This document shows positions 44,973 through 54,267 of a DNA stretch of 64,000 nt, in pieces. Below the pieces are notes generated by a model. The model was given only the letters and a program-made list of their open reading frames with translations. It did no database searches and was not told where the DNA came from. The translations under genes and the position numbers were made by a program. This stretch comes from Ruegeria haliotis (GTDB lineage: Bacteria > Pseudomonadota > Alphaproteobacteria > Rhodobacterales > Rhodobacteraceae): the NCBI RefSeq assembly GCF_013377785.1, contig NZ_JABXWT010000001.1, positions 310,001 to 374,000 of the forward strand, given 5' to 3'. Every line of letters begins with the position of its first letter. Position 1 is the stretch's first letter.

Positions 44973-45457
44973 CGATCCGACCGGCGAGACCCGAGGACGC
45001 AAGCGCCATCGCAGGGATTACCAACGCCATCATCTCGGACACATTGGTGACGTTCACCACTGATGAACGCCATCCTGTGAGTATTGCGGCGGATATCGAA
45101 TTGCGGGATTCTGCGTTTCTGGTCGCTGAGGTTGAAGGCGAAGTGGTTGGATTCGCCACTTATGGCCCGTTCCGCTCTGGCCCGGGCTATGCCGAATGCC
45201 GCGAACACTCGATACAGCTGGCGCCCAAGGCGCGTGGCAAAGGTTTGGGATCGGCGTTAATGAACAGGTTGCAAGAGGTGGCGCGCGCCGAAGGGGTGCA
45301 TGTCCTGATTGCGGGGATATCCTCTGCCAACCCATCCGCCATAGCGTTTCACGCGGCCTTGGGATTTGCCAAGGTTGGTCAAATGCCCGAGGTCGGATTT
45401 AAATGGGGCCAAAGGTTGGACCTTGTTCTGATGCAGAAAATTCTTGCTCAGGAGTGA
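44969..45457 (+). CDS. GNAT-family N-acetyltransferase
   Basis: A 162-residue GNAT acetyltransferase of the phosphinothricin-acetyltransferase-like group. The acetyl-CoA-binding motif is IQLAPKARGKGLGSALMNRL, and the later GISSANPSAIAFHAALGFAKVGQMPEVGFKWGQRLDLVLMQK is characteristic of that subgroup. The substrate may be an amine or amino acid. Translation is coupled to the VOC gene. Confidence 0.9.
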   Translation: MTIRPARPEDASAIAGITNAIISDTLVTFTTDERHPVSIAADIELRDSAFLVAEVEGEVVGFATYGPFRSGPGYAECREHSIQLAPKARGKGLGSALMNRLQEVARAEGVHVLIAGISSANPSAIAFHAALGFAKVGQMPEVGFKWGQRLDLVLMQKILAQE

Positions 45458-45502
45458 TCTGTTGCACCTGACAGTTCCGAATTGGGACGCTAGGGTGCAT
45501 TC

Positions 45503-46183
45503 ATGTCGATTTGGACCCGCATATCCGATGCGCTAAGTGCGCTTGCCCAAGGCGAAAGCCTGACTGCCGTCTTTGAAAAGCTGCGTTCGCCGCCCGAACG
45601 GTCCGTGGCCTTTACCATCGCCGTGATCGCATTGGGTGCGAAAATGGCCAAGGCCGACGGGCAGGTGACCCGGGACGAGGTGACGGCCTTTCGCGACGTG
45701 TTCCAGATTGCGCGAGAAGACGAAGAGGGCGCGGCCCGGGTATTCGACATGGCCCGTACGGATGTTGCCGGGTATCAGGAATACGCGCACAAGATCTCCA
45801 GCATGTTTGCCGAGGACAGCACGACCCTTTGCGATTTGATGGAAGGCCTGTTCCATATCGCCATGGCGGACGGATTCTATCATCCGAACGAGAACGAATT
45901 CCTTGAAGATGTCAGCCGAATCTTCGGTCAGACGGACGCTCAGTTCATGGCTCTGCGTGCGCGCTTTGTACCGGACGCACCAAACGATCCGTATACTGTT
46001 CTCGGGGTGCCGCGCGACATGCCGTTGCTTGAAATTCGCAAGATCTGGCGTCAACTTGTCCGCGAAACGCATCCCGACGCCATGATGGCGCGCGGCGTGC
46101 CCGAAGAGGCGGTCCGCTTGGCCGAAAAAAAGATGATCGACATCAACCGTGCCTGGGATGAAATCAACGGCGCGCAGGTCTGA
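45503..46183 (+). CDS. DjlA-like TerB/J-domain protein
   Basis: A 226-residue protein: an N-terminal TerB-like helical domain (residues about 25-150, AFTIAVIALGAKMAKADGQVTRDEV with the DGF/DGQ metal-binding-like turns) and a C-terminal J domain from about 163 with the HPD tripeptide at 190-192. J domains stimulate DnaK. No membrane segment is present, unlike E. coli DjlA. ATG 45503 has no strong ribosome binding site. It is followed by an EEP-family gene with a four-base gap. Confidence 0.9.
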   Translation: MSIWTRISDALSALAQGESLTAVFEKLRSPPERSVAFTIAVIALGAKMAKADGQVTRDEVTAFRDVFQIAREDEEGAARVFDMARTDVAGYQEYAHKISSMFAEDSTTLCDLMEGLFHIAMADGFYHPNENEFLEDVSRIFGQTDAQFMALRARFVPDAPNDPYTVLGVPRDMPLLEIRKIWRQLVRETHPDAMMARGVPEEAVRLAEKKMIDINRAWDEINGAQV

Positions 46184-46187
46184 GGAG

Positions 46188-47189
46188 ATGCGGCTGGCGA
46201 CCTATAATATCGAATGGTTCGCCAACCTGTTTGACCGAAATGACAACCTCATCATCGACGACAGCTGGTCGGGCCGGCACGATGTCACCAAGGCACAACA
46301 GGTCGAAGCCATCGCCAAGGTCCTGACCGCCATTGATGCTGATGCGATCCTGATCGTCGAGGCACCCAATACCGGAAAACAACAAAATACCGTTCGCGCT
46401 TTGCAGGCATTCGCCGAGGTTTTTGACCTGCGCACGTCCAATGCGGTCATGGGGTTCGCCAATGACACGCACCAGGAACTGGCTTTGCTATTTGACCCCG
46501 ATGTGGTGTCCGTACGCCATGATCCGAAAGTGGATGTGGCCGAAGCTCATGCGCCGCGATTTGACGGTGAATTTCGGATCGATCTGGATATCGACGCGAC
46601 CGAGGATATCGTGCGGTTTTCCAAGCCACCGATGGAACTGGCCGTGCAAACGCAGACTGGGTTTGAATTTCGACTGATCGGCGCACATCTGAAATCGAAA
46701 GCTCCGCACGGGGCCGGATCGCGGGACGAAGCGATCCGTATATCTATCGCCAACCGCCGCAAGCAGCTGGCGCAAGCCGTCTGGCTGGCCCGCCGGGTCG
46801 AGGCGCATGTGGCGGCAGGGGAACCGGTGATCCTGCTCGGTGACCTGAATGACGGACCGGGTCTGGACGAATTTGAGAATCTGTTTGGCCGGTCCTCGGT
46901 CGAGATTGTGTTGCAGGCAGGCCTTTATGATCCTCATGCGGTTACGGCTCATACTCCGCGGCCCGGTTCGATCCCGTCGACAGCGCGGTTTGCCCGTCCA
47001 GACGAAGGCCGGTTCCTTGAGGCGCTGTTGGACTACATCATGATCAGTACGGATCTGCACGCAAGACGCCCGGCCTGGCGTATCTGGCATCCGTTTCGGG
47101 ATGCGGCCTGTTGGGCTTCACCTGACCTGCGCGAGGCGTTGCTGGCGGCTTCGGACCACTTCCCCGTCACGCTGGATATCGATCTGTAG
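46188..47189 (+). CDS. Endonuclease/exonuclease/phosphatase family protein
   Basis: A 333-residue EEP-fold enzyme. The metal/catalytic motifs are MRLATYNIEWFANLF at the start, ILIVEAPNTGKQ (Glu), LIGAHLKSKAPHG, LLGDLNDGPGLDEFEN and the terminal SDHFPVTLDID. Members cleave DNA, RNA or phosphodiesters; the substrate is unknown. ATG 46188 is the start expected from the fold, and the GAGGAG ribosome binding site overlaps the previous stop codon, which indicates cotranscription with the DjlA-like gene. Confidence 0.9.
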   Translation: MRLATYNIEWFANLFDRNDNLIIDDSWSGRHDVTKAQQVEAIAKVLTAIDADAILIVEAPNTGKQQNTVRALQAFAEVFDLRTSNAVMGFANDTHQELALLFDPDVVSVRHDPKVDVAEAHAPRFDGEFRIDLDIDATEDIVRFSKPPMELAVQTQTGFEFRLIGAHLKSKAPHGAGSRDEAIRISIANRRKQLAQAVWLARRVEAHVAAGEPVILLGDLNDGPGLDEFENLFGRSSVEIVLQAGLYDPHAVTAHTPRPGSIPSTARFARPDEGRFLEALLDYIMISTDLHARRPAWRIWHPFRDAACWASPDLREALLAASDHFPVTLDIDL

Positions 47190-47226
47190 CCTTTCATGCC
47201 TGCAACAGGTTGCCTATATTCCATCC

Positions 47227-47601
47227 ATGAAACGCATTCTGACAATCGCTGCGATCTCCGCCACACTTGTCCTGCCTGCCGCCGCGCAGGAGGACAACGG
47301 ACAATCCTTGATGGAACAGGGCGCCGAGCTGTTCTTTGATGGTCTGCGAAAAGAAATGGAACCGGCGTTGGATGACCTGCTGGGATTGGCCAACGAATTC
47401 GGCCCGGCAATGCAATCTTTCTTTGCCGAGATGGGGCCGGCGATTGCGGAGCTGGCGGGTGAGATAAAGGACTGGAGCGCATATGAGGCGCCCGAGATGC
47501 TGCCAAACGGCGACATCATCATCCGCAAGAAGACACCGCAAGATCCATCCGATGACGCGGAAAAAACTGAAGAAGCGCCGGAGGGCGAGATCGATATCTG
47601 A
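47227..47601 (+). CDS. Exported acidic protein of unknown function
   Basis: A 124-residue protein with a signal peptide (MKRILTIAAISATLVLPAAAQ) and a helical, acidic mature part (SLMEQGAELFFDGLRKEMEPALDDLLGLANEFGPAMQSFFAEMGPAIAELAGEIKDWSAYEAPEMLPNGDIIIRKK...). The repeated amphipathic segment suggests a small periplasmic helical protein. The C-terminus is poorly ordered and acidic. I recognise it as a conserved Rhodobacteraceae type but know no function. It is convergent with ppx. Confidence 0.75.
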   Translation: MKRILTIAAISATLVLPAAAQEDNGQSLMEQGAELFFDGLRKEMEPALDDLLGLANEFGPAMQSFFAEMGPAIAELAGEIKDWSAYEAPEMLPNGDIIIRKKTPQDPSDDAEKTEEAPEGEIDI

Positions 47602-47613
47602 CTATCAGCCGGT

Positions 47614-49158
47614 TCAGCCTTTGATGATGACGCGCTGTTCGGATTTCAACGCGTTGGCGAGTGAGTTCAGTCGGGCTTCGGCCACTTCGGTATATAATGG
47701 TCTGGCGGCTTCAGGCAGGAACAGTTCAAGCTCACGTTTTTTGGGGTAGAAGCGCAACCGCCCCATTTTGGCGTCGTTATGCATCCATAACATTGCCCCA
47801 AACCGCATCGCCTTGCCCAAGATCTCGGCCTGTTTCTGGTCCTTTTCGTCCAGCAACTCATAAAGTGGCGTAAATCGGTTGCCCTCGCGCTTGTTACGAT
47901 ACCGGTGTTGCAGGGCCAAACCAATGAAAACCCGTTCCGAATGTTTCAGCCCGCCCAGATTGGCGCGGGTGACATTGTCAAAGCAGATCTCGGCCCGGTA
48001 ATCGGGGTGCGCGCGCCAACTGACGTCATGCAGCAGGCAGGCCGCTTGAATTAGCCGCACCCGGGTCGGAGGGGCGGATTTGAACAATGGCATCACGAAA
48101 TCGTACAGATGACGGCCAAAACCGGGCAGGCGGGCGTCTTTAGCCTCGGAAAAGCGGCTGGCCTCGATCAGCGGGTCGCGGTCGCGCTGTTCTTGCGACA
48201 TCTGCTCGTACAATAGCCCTTCGCGAATCCCATAGCTGGAGATGGCGATATCCTTGGGCTTGAACGTTCGGATCAACCGGGCCAGCACGTCCATTGCATA
48301 GGGAACCAACGCCATGCGCGAGCTGGACACACTTGCCTGACTGCGCAGTTTTTCCGCGTCGTTTTTTTCGATGAACTTGATCGTCTCCCGAACTTGCTTG
48401 GTGGTCATGCGGTATTCATGCAGCACAACAAGCGGGTAACCCCGCCGCAGCATGTCCAGCCGCGCAAATGCGCGCCAGCTGCCGCCGACAAGGAACAGGC
48501 GATCCCGCTGCGGACCTAACTGACCTCGCAGGTCTTCCATCGTGGCCTTGATATGCGCTTTGCGCGCGCGCCGCCCGCCTTTGATGTCGCGCAACTTCAA
48601 AGGGCCCAAAGCGGATGTTACCCGCTGGCCGACCTCTCCATCGCTGATTTCAGCCAGCTCCATCGAGGACCCGCCAATGTCACAGATCAGGCCATAGGCG
48701 CCGGGCCAACCCAGCAGGACGCCCTGAGCCGACAATCGGGCCTCTTCCTGACCGTCGATCACCGCCACATGCAGACCTGTTTCGGCTTTGACCTGTGTGC
48801 AAAAATCCAGCCCGTCTTTTGCCTCGCGCACAGCGGCGGTTGCCACAACGTGCAAGCCCGGCAGATCCAGGTCCCGCGCCAATTGTTGAAACCGCCGCAA
48901 AGCTGCCAGCGCACGTTCGCGCCCGCGCGGGTTCAGGTGACCCGTCTCTGACAACCCGGCGCCGAGTTCGCACATCACTTTTTCATTGTAGAAATAAGCT
49001 GGTGACCGGGCTGCGCCGTCAAAAATGACCATCCGGACCGAGTTCGACCCAACGTCGACAACGCCCACGCGTGACAAGGCCCTGGTCCCAGGGTCATCGA
49101 ACAGAGGTTTTCCGAAAGGTCCCCAATCCGGGATGTCGGTTTCGACGGTCTGATCCAT
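47614..49158 (-). CDS. ppx: Ppx/GppA family exopolyphosphatase
   Basis: A 514-residue Ppx/GppA phosphatase, which hydrolyses polyphosphate and/or pppGpp. The actin-like ATPase-fold motifs are VGVVDVGSNSVRMVIFDG, GLICDIGGSSMELAE and SYGIREGLLYEQM, followed by a C-terminal HD-like helical part (LIQAACLLHDVSWRAHPDYRAE). Upstream on the same strand is hdaA. In many alphaproteobacteria polyphosphate kinase lies between these two genes; here only 49 bases separate them. Confidence 0.93.
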   Translation of the reverse strand: MDQTVETDIPDWGPFGKPLFDDPGTRALSRVGVVDVGSNSVRMVIFDGAARSPAYFYNEKVMCELGAGLSETGHLNPRGRERALAALRRFQQLARDLDLPGLHVVATAAVREAKDGLDFCTQVKAETGLHVAVIDGQEEARLSAQGVLLGWPGAYGLICDIGGSSMELAEISDGEVGQRVTSALGPLKLRDIKGGRRARKAHIKATMEDLRGQLGPQRDRLFLVGGSWRAFARLDMLRRGYPLVVLHEYRMTTKQVRETIKFIEKNDAEKLRSQASVSSSRMALVPYAMDVLARLIRTFKPKDIAISSYGIREGLLYEQMSQEQRDRDPLIEASRFSEAKDARLPGFGRHLYDFVMPLFKSAPPTRVRLIQAACLLHDVSWRAHPDYRAEICFDNVTRANLGGLKHSERVFIGLALQHRYRNKREGNRFTPLYELLDEKDQKQAEILGKAMRFGAMLWMHNDAKMGRLRFYPKKRELELFLPEAARPLYTEVAEARLNSLANALKSEQRVIIKG

Positions 49159-49207
49159 GTCTTATCCAGATATTCCAGTTTCAGGATGCGAGATTGTTGG
49201 TTACGGG

Positions 49208-49897
49208 TCAATCACTTGTATCAACCTCATCAGAGGTCATGTTCAGAACCCGAATGGCCAGCGCGCGGGTGATGTCGCGTTTTTCAGACAGGGCCAATTG
49301 GTCCAGCTGCGCCACCACTTCGGCGGCGGTTTCAAAACGCCGATCCATATGTTTGACCAGATAGGCAATCACGTCGGGGCCGGGATAAAGCTGGCGGTCC
49401 ACGAATAGCTTTGCCAGCACCGCCCCCAACAGCGCGTCATCCGGCGGATCGAGCGCGACGTGATGGGCACCTTCAACCCGGCTTTGCAGATCGGCAAGGG
49501 GTAGCTGCCAGAATTTCGGCGCTAGACGGCCGGTCATCAACAGGGCATGCCCCTCGGCCAGAACCAGATTGTGCAGGTGAAACAGCGTTTTCTGCTGCTC
49601 GATATCCCCTGCGATCATGGGAACATCTTCCACCGCCACCGCAGCACGTGCCAGTTCGGGCACGTCCTCGTGGCGTAGCGCGGCGGCCTGAATGATCCGC
49701 CCACCGGTTTCGGCGGCCCAGACATGGGCCAGATGCGTTTTCCCAGCGCCTGCCGGACCGCTCAGCACCAGTTTGTTTCCGGGCCAGGACGTGGCCGAGA
49801 TCATGGCTACGGCCAGCGCATTGGCTGGAGAGACAAAGAAATCCTCGCGCCCCAGCGCAGTTTTGGCCGGTAGATCAAAGCTCAGTTGTCGGGCCAT
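49208..49897 (-). CDS. hdaA: HdaA, DnaA-related replication control protein
   Basis: A 229-residue AAA+ protein related to DnaA. The N-terminal QLSFDL (residues 4-9) is a sliding-clamp-binding motif as in Hda, followed by the Walker A GPAGAGKT (47-54) and a degenerate DnaA-type ATPase core. HdaA with the DNA clamp stimulates ATP hydrolysis by DnaA and so prevents re-initiation. The gene starts immediately after the stop of the AI-2E-type permease gene, and ppx follows. The C-terminal DNA-binding domain of DnaA is absent, as expected. Confidence 0.92.
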   Translation of the reverse strand: MARQLSFDLPAKTALGREDFFVSPANALAVAMISATSWPGNKLVLSGPAGAGKTHLAHVWAAETGGRIIQAAALRHEDVPELARAAVAVEDVPMIAGDIEQQKTLFHLHNLVLAEGHALLMTGRLAPKFWQLPLADLQSRVEGAHHVALDPPDDALLGAVLAKLFVDRQLYPGPDVIAYLVKHMDRRFETAAEVVAQLDQLALSEKRDITRALAIRVLNMTSDEVDTSD

Positions 49898-50971
49898 TTA
49901 TTCGACGTCCTGATCCTGAGCTTCCAGCCCGGTATACAGGCGACTGTCCAGATAGACCGAGGTCGCAAAACGCGCCAGTACCCCCAGCGCGGCAGCGACC
50001 GGAACGGCGATCAGCATGCCGACAAAACCGAACAGCGCGCCAAAAACGGACAGGGCCAGCAATAACCAGACAGGGTGCAATCCGACCGAACTGCCGACCA
50101 GTTTTGGGGTCAGGAAGTTACCTTCGGTCACCTGACCCAAGGCAAAGATACCTGCAACCAATCCGACCTGGGCCCAATCGCCCCAGAACTGGAACAGCGC
50201 CAGCCCAATCGCCAACGACCCGCCAATCAGCGCGCCCAGATAGGGAATGAACGTCACCAAACCCGCGATAAAGCCAACAATCAGACCGAACTGAAGCCCA
50301 ACGATCATCAAGGCTACTGCGTAATAGGTGCCCAGAATCAAGCAGACCGTTCCCATGCCGCGCACGAAAGAGGCCAGAACGCCGTCAATCTCGGCAGCCA
50401 GCCGCTTGATGGTGGGGGCATGGTCCCGCGGCAACAGCTTACCGATCCGGGCAATCATGCGATCCCAGTCCAGCAACATATAGACGGTGACAACCGGCAC
50501 GATGACCAGCAGGACGACAACGTTTATCGCCGACCCGAGCGAGGCGACGACGGATTGCAGCACGTCACCAGTTTTCGACTTCAGCGTTTCGCCAAGCGAC
50601 ACCAGAAACTGATGCGAGCTGGACTCGCGGTCCAAAATCGACGGGAACTGCTTTTCGATGAAGCCACGCAACTCCTGAAACAGGCTGGGCATAACATCGA
50701 CCAGATCAATCAGCTGGGTGACCAATGCGGGTACGACCATCAGGATTGCCAAGGCAAACCCGATAAGCCCGACCACTGTAATTACTCCGGTGGCGGCCAT
50801 GCGGGACAGGCCCAGTTTTTCCAGCCGATCCGCTACGGGGTCCAGGAAATAGGCAATCGCACCACCAATGACGAACGGCAAAAGCACATCGCCAAGCGCC
50901 CACAGAATCAACACGAACACCACAGAGGCAACGCCCCAGTACCTAAGTTGATCCTTCACCGGCAAAGCCAT
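49898..50971 (-). CDS. AI-2E transporter (PerM/YdiK) family protein
   Basis: A 357-residue protein of the AI-2E/PerM family, with seven to eight membrane segments: ALGDVLLPFVIGGAIAYFLDPVADRLEKLG near the N-terminus, and the family's FIPYLGALIGGSLAIGLALFQFW and EGNFLTPKLVGSSVGLHPVWLLLALSVFGALFGFVGMLIAVPVAAAL at the C-terminus. Members have been proposed to export AI-2 or act as sodium/proton antiporters. It leads the operon with hdaA and ppx, an arrangement recurrent in alphaproteobacteria. Confidence 0.9.
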   Translation of the reverse strand: MALPVKDQLRYWGVASVVFVLILWALGDVLLPFVIGGAIAYFLDPVADRLEKLGLSRMAATGVITVVGLIGFALAILMVVPALVTQLIDLVDVMPSLFQELRGFIEKQFPSILDRESSSHQFLVSLGETLKSKTGDVLQSVVASLGSAINVVVLLVIVPVVTVYMLLDWDRMIARIGKLLPRDHAPTIKRLAAEIDGVLASFVRGMGTVCLILGTYYAVALMIVGLQFGLIVGFIAGLVTFIPYLGALIGGSLAIGLALFQFWGDWAQVGLVAGIFALGQVTEGNFLTPKLVGSSVGLHPVWLLLALSVFGALFGFVGMLIAVPVAAALGVLARFATSVYLDSRLYTGLEAQDQDVE

Positions 50972-51309
50972 GGCGGCCCCCTTGTTACGGCTCTTGCCAG
51001 TGTTCTTGGCCTATGGGGCGGGTTGATGCAAGCGGTTCATGGCTTTGATTTTTTGGGCGATGATCCGACGCCACAATCCGTAGCCATAGCGGTCAGAAGG
51101 CCTTCATGCCCTGACGATCCAACTCTTTATGCGCCGGGGAAAGGTCAAGTATGTCCAGCTAATAATTGAGTATTCAAAAGCCCCTCGCCAGTAGGCAATC
51201 AAAGGATAGACCGACTTGGGATCGCAAAATCGCCAATGCATGATTGCCCCCGGCAAGGCTTTGGCATAATCACTTTTCCAGTCGAATTCTCACCTTTGAA
51301 GGTCAAACA
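50972..51309. other. Intergenic region before proS
   Basis: About 340 bases separating the divergent AI-2E-type gene and proS. It must hold both promoters. I see no coding frame with support and no T-box or other recognised leader. A weak GAAGG-type site precedes the proS ATG. Confidence 0.4.
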
Positions 51310-52650
51310 ATGCGCCTCAGCCGTTACTTTCTGCCCGTTCTCAAGGAAAATCCGTCCGAGGCCCAGATCGTCAGCCACCGGCTGATGCTGCGCGCCGGGA
51401 TGATCAAGCAGGCCGCTACCGGGATCTACTCATGGCTGCCGCTTGGTTTCAAAGTGCTGCGCAAGCTGGAAAACATCGTGCATGAGGAACAAGCGCGGGC
51501 TGGTCATATCGCGATCCAGATGCCGATCATGCAATCCGCAGACCTGTGGCGCGAATCCGGACGTTATGATGACTACGGTCAGGAAATGCTGCGGATGAAG
51601 GATAGGCATGACCGGGACATGCTGTTCACACCCACCGCCGAGGAATTGGTAACTGACATCTTCCGTGGCCATGTCAGCAGCTATAAAGATCTGCCGCTGA
51701 CGCTGTATCAGATCCAGTGGAAATTCCGGGATGAAATCCGCCCGCGTTTTGGCGTGATGCGGGGCCGCGAGTTTTACATGAAGGACGGCTATAACTTCGA
51801 TCTGACCAAAGAAGACGCGCTGCACGCCTATAACCGCCATCTGGTCAGCTATCTGCGCACGTATGAGCGTATGGGCCTGCAGGCGATCCCGATGCGCGCC
51901 GACTCTGGACCTATCGGTGGCGATGATACGCATGAGTTCCTCGTGCTGGCCGATACCGGCGAATCCGAGGTGTTCTATGACAGCGCCGTCACCGATCTGA
52001 CCTTCGGCGACCGTCAGATCGACTATGATGACCGGGCCCAATGTCAGACAATCCTCGAAGAGTTCACCTCAAAATACGCCCGCACCGATGAAACCCATGA
52101 CGAGGCGTTGTTCAACCAAGTTCCCGAAGACCGTCGCCGCGTGGCGCGTGGGATCGAGGTTGGCCAGATCTTCTACTTTGGCACCAAGTATTCCGAAGCC
52201 ATGGGCGCAACCGTCCAAGGCCCGGATGGTAAGCCGGTTCCGGTTCACATGGGCAGCCACGGTATCGGCGTCAGCCGCCTGATCGGCGCGATCATCGAGG
52301 CCAGCCATGACGAAAAAGGCATCATCTGGCCCGAGGGTGTCACGCCGTTCCACTGCGGTATTGTCAATCTGAAGCAAGGCGATGATGAGGCGGATGCCGC
52401 TTGTGACAAGATCTACAAGGCGCTGACTGCTCTGGGTCTGGATCCACTCTATGACGACCGCAAGGAAAGGGCAGGGGGCAAGTTCGCCACTATGGACCTG
52501 ATCGGCCTGCCGTGGCGCATCACCGTTGGTCCACGCGGCCTGAAGAATGGTGTGGTCGAGCTGACCAGCCGCCGTACAGGCGAAAGTGAGGAGCTGAGCC
52601 CCGAAGCCGCCGTAACAAAGATTGCCGAGATCTATGAGCGTATCGCCTGA
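51310..52650 (+). CDS. proS: Prolyl-tRNA synthetase (short alphaproteobacterial type)
   Basis: A 446-residue class II prolyl-tRNA synthetase. It lacks the long editing insertion found in E. coli ProS and so belongs to the shorter type usual in alphaproteobacteria. Class II motifs are visible: [19 protein letters not shown] (motif 1 region), [13 protein letters not shown] with [30 protein letters not shown] (motif 2) and [18 protein letters not shown] (motif 3). The C-terminal anticodon-binding domain begins about residue 345. ATG 51310 gives the canonical [13 protein letters not shown] start. The glycosyltransferase gene begins inside its last codons. Confidence 0.97.
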   Translation: MRLSRYFLPVLKENPSEAQIVSHRLMLRAGMIKQAATGIYSWLPLGFKVLRKLENIVHEEQARAGHIAIQMPIMQSADLWRESGRYDDYGQEMLRMKDRHDRDMLFTPTAEELVTDIFRGHVSSYKDLPLTLYQIQWKFRDEIRPRFGVMRGREFYMKDGYNFDLTKEDALHAYNRHLVSYLRTYERMGLQAIPMRADSGPIGGDDTHEFLVLADTGESEVFYDSAVTDLTFGDRQIDYDDRAQCQTILEEFTSKYARTDETHDEALFNQVPEDRRRVARGIEVGQIFYFGTKYSEAMGATVQGPDGKPVPVHMGSHGIGVSRLIGAIIEASHDEKGIIWPEGVTPFHCGIVNLKQGDDEADAACDKIYKALTALGLDPLYDDRKERAGGKFATMDLIGLPWRITVGPRGLKNGVVELTSRRTGESEELSPEAAVTKIAEIYERIA

Positions 52651-53527
52651 CCACAGCGACGCGCCGATGATTTCGGTCATCACAGCGACCTATGACCTGC
52701 TGTCGCAAGGGCGGCAGGACAGTTTTCGCGGTGTCATCGACTGTATGGCGCGGCAAAACTGCCTGGATGCGGAACATATCATTCAGGACGGGGCATCGTC
52801 TGACGGCACCGTTGAATTTATCCGGGATCTGACAGCCGCCGCCCCGCGCACCCGCGTCATCAGCGAACCGGATACCGGCTTGTACGACGCGATGAACAAA
52901 GGGGCTCAGGCGGCGCGCGGTCAATATCTGTTGTTTCTGAATTCTGACGACTCGCTGGCCTCGGACGATATTCTGAACCGGGCCACAGATCGGCTTGCAG
53001 CGACCCAACCAGACTTCCTCTATGGCGCGACATTGCGCCGGTTCGAGGACGGTAGCGAAAGGATGGGTACGCGGATGTCGCTAAAGGCGGTCCTGCAACG
53101 GATGCCCTTTTGCCATAACTCCGTGTTCATAAAGCGCGACGTATTCTTGACGCTGGGCGGTCACGATACTCAGTTTCGTATCGCGGCGGATTACGACCTG
53201 ATGCTGCGTCTGATTGGCGGTGGTTATCAGGGCGAGCGCATGGACGATCCGATTTCCCTGTTCTGGGACAGAGGCGCGACGAGCGACGATGTTGCAACCG
53301 GTCAGGATTATGCGCGTGTCTGGGTAAAATACTATGCAGACTTCCAAGCTGCACAAGGGCTGACCGAGCAGGATTTTGCAGCGTTCTATCGACGCGGCCA
53401 CATGCCGGCGCGTTTAATTCTCGAACTTTTGCGCCGGTCTGACACACCGGAACCAATCAGGATCGCGGCGCGCCACAGCCTGTCAAAGACCTTGCGCCGA
53501 TCTGTTCAGTTCTGGCGTAGCTACTAG
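52634..53527 (+). CDS. Family 2 glycosyltransferase
   Basis: A 297-residue GT-A-fold glycosyltransferase: [36 protein letters not shown] and the D-x-D-like NSDDSL motif after [16 protein letters not shown]. It probably adds a sugar to a surface glycan or lipid; no polysaccharide cluster is nearby to say which. ATG 52634 lies within the end of proS and ATG 52667 is a shorter alternative; neither has a strong ribosome binding site, so translational coupling to proS is likely. Its stop overlaps that of a minus-strand gene by four bases. Confidence 0.88.
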   Translation: MSVSPDHSDAPMISVITATYDLLSQGRQDSFRGVIDCMARQNCLDAEHIIQDGASSDGTVEFIRDLTAAAPRTRVISEPDTGLYDAMNKGAQAARGQYLLFLNSDDSLASDDILNRATDRLAATQPDFLYGATLRRFEDGSERMGTRMSLKAVLQRMPFCHNSVFIKRDVFLTLGGHDTQFRIAADYDLMLRLIGGGYQGERMDDPISLFWDRGATSDDVATGQDYARVWVKYYADFQAAQGLTEQDFAAFYRRGHMPARLILELLRRSDTPEPIRIAARHSLSKTLRRSVQFWRSY

Positions 53528-53883
53528 GTGCCGCTGACCACTGGCCGTGCAGACAGCACGTCACCGTCAGCTCCGTTGCCACGGGCGACAACGATCGGAC
53601 GACCCAGGCGGCTGACCAGTTCTCTGAGTTCGAACCCTAAAAACCGCACTCCGCACACCCGCGCATCGGTTGCGCGGTCCGTGATGCACAACCGACCCTG
53701 TCGAAACGCCAGACGATACCCCTTGTCTTTCAAGATATCAGTCAAATTAGCCCAACTTGCCGCACTGACAAATACCGGGCGGATCGCTGCGCGCAGCAAA
53801 GCTGCCGTCTCACAATCGATTTCTGATGATGCGTTGCGGGCCAAAATCGGGCCCGACCCTTCCGTTTTCGTTTGAATATACAT
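53524..53883 (-). CDS. Unknown small protein
   Basis: A 119-residue protein without a recognised domain, signal peptide or membrane segment. The central part (SAASWANLTDILKDKGYRLAFRQGRLCITDRATDARVCGVRFLGFELRELVSRLGRP) has the look of a small alpha/beta fold found in Roseobacter-group hypothetical proteins. A G-rich site lies upstream of ATG 53883. It is convergent with the glycosyltransferase gene, and an AT-rich region of about 380 bases lies upstream. Confidence 0.6.
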   Translation of the reverse strand: MYIQTKTEGSGPILARNASSEIDCETAALLRAAIRPVFVSAASWANLTDILKDKGYRLAFRQGRLCITDRATDARVCGVRFLGFELRELVSRLGRPIVVARGNGADGDVLSARPVVSGT

Positions 53884-54267
53884 GAGCGACCCCCGCTCTT
53901 AAAATGTGTTCCCCCACAAGTAGGGTGACAAAGTTTCTAAAAATAAGCAAAAAGCGAAATAAAATTGCTTAGTAAATGTGGTATTTTGAGTTCAGTTCCT
54001 CACGCAATGCCCATATTGACTTCATAGCTGAAACAATAGGTCTCTGTCTGTGAAGGGCGTCACAACCGATGGTATAGTCCCTGATTTCCCTATCTCTTTT
54101 TACCAGAATTCCCCTCACGCAAACCGGAATTGATTCGCCTTTTGCTGGTGCCGGACGTGGTTCCATGGCTGTGGAAATGCCGATGGCAGTGCAAGCACCC
54201 ACAACCGGGTTGACCATTTCGCGAAATGCCGAAAGGGTCGCCCCAAAACACAAACCCCGGAGCAGGC
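53884..54267. other. AT-rich intergenic region before lolC
   Basis: A 384-base spacer whose first 100 bases are markedly AT-rich and probably hold the promoter of the minus-strand unknown gene. Frames read here on the minus strand are unsupported. A perfect 14-bp palindrome at 54215-54228 lies about 40 bases before the lolC start and is listed separately. Confidence 0.4.
54215..54228. promoter_or_regulatory. Perfect palindrome upstream of lolC
   Basis: CATTTCGCGAAATG is fully self-complementary over 14 bases and sits in the probable 5' region of lolCD, just after a TTGACC that could be a -35 element. A dimeric regulator could bind it. I do not recognise the motif, and one 14-bp palindrome could occur by chance. 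Confidence 0.3.
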
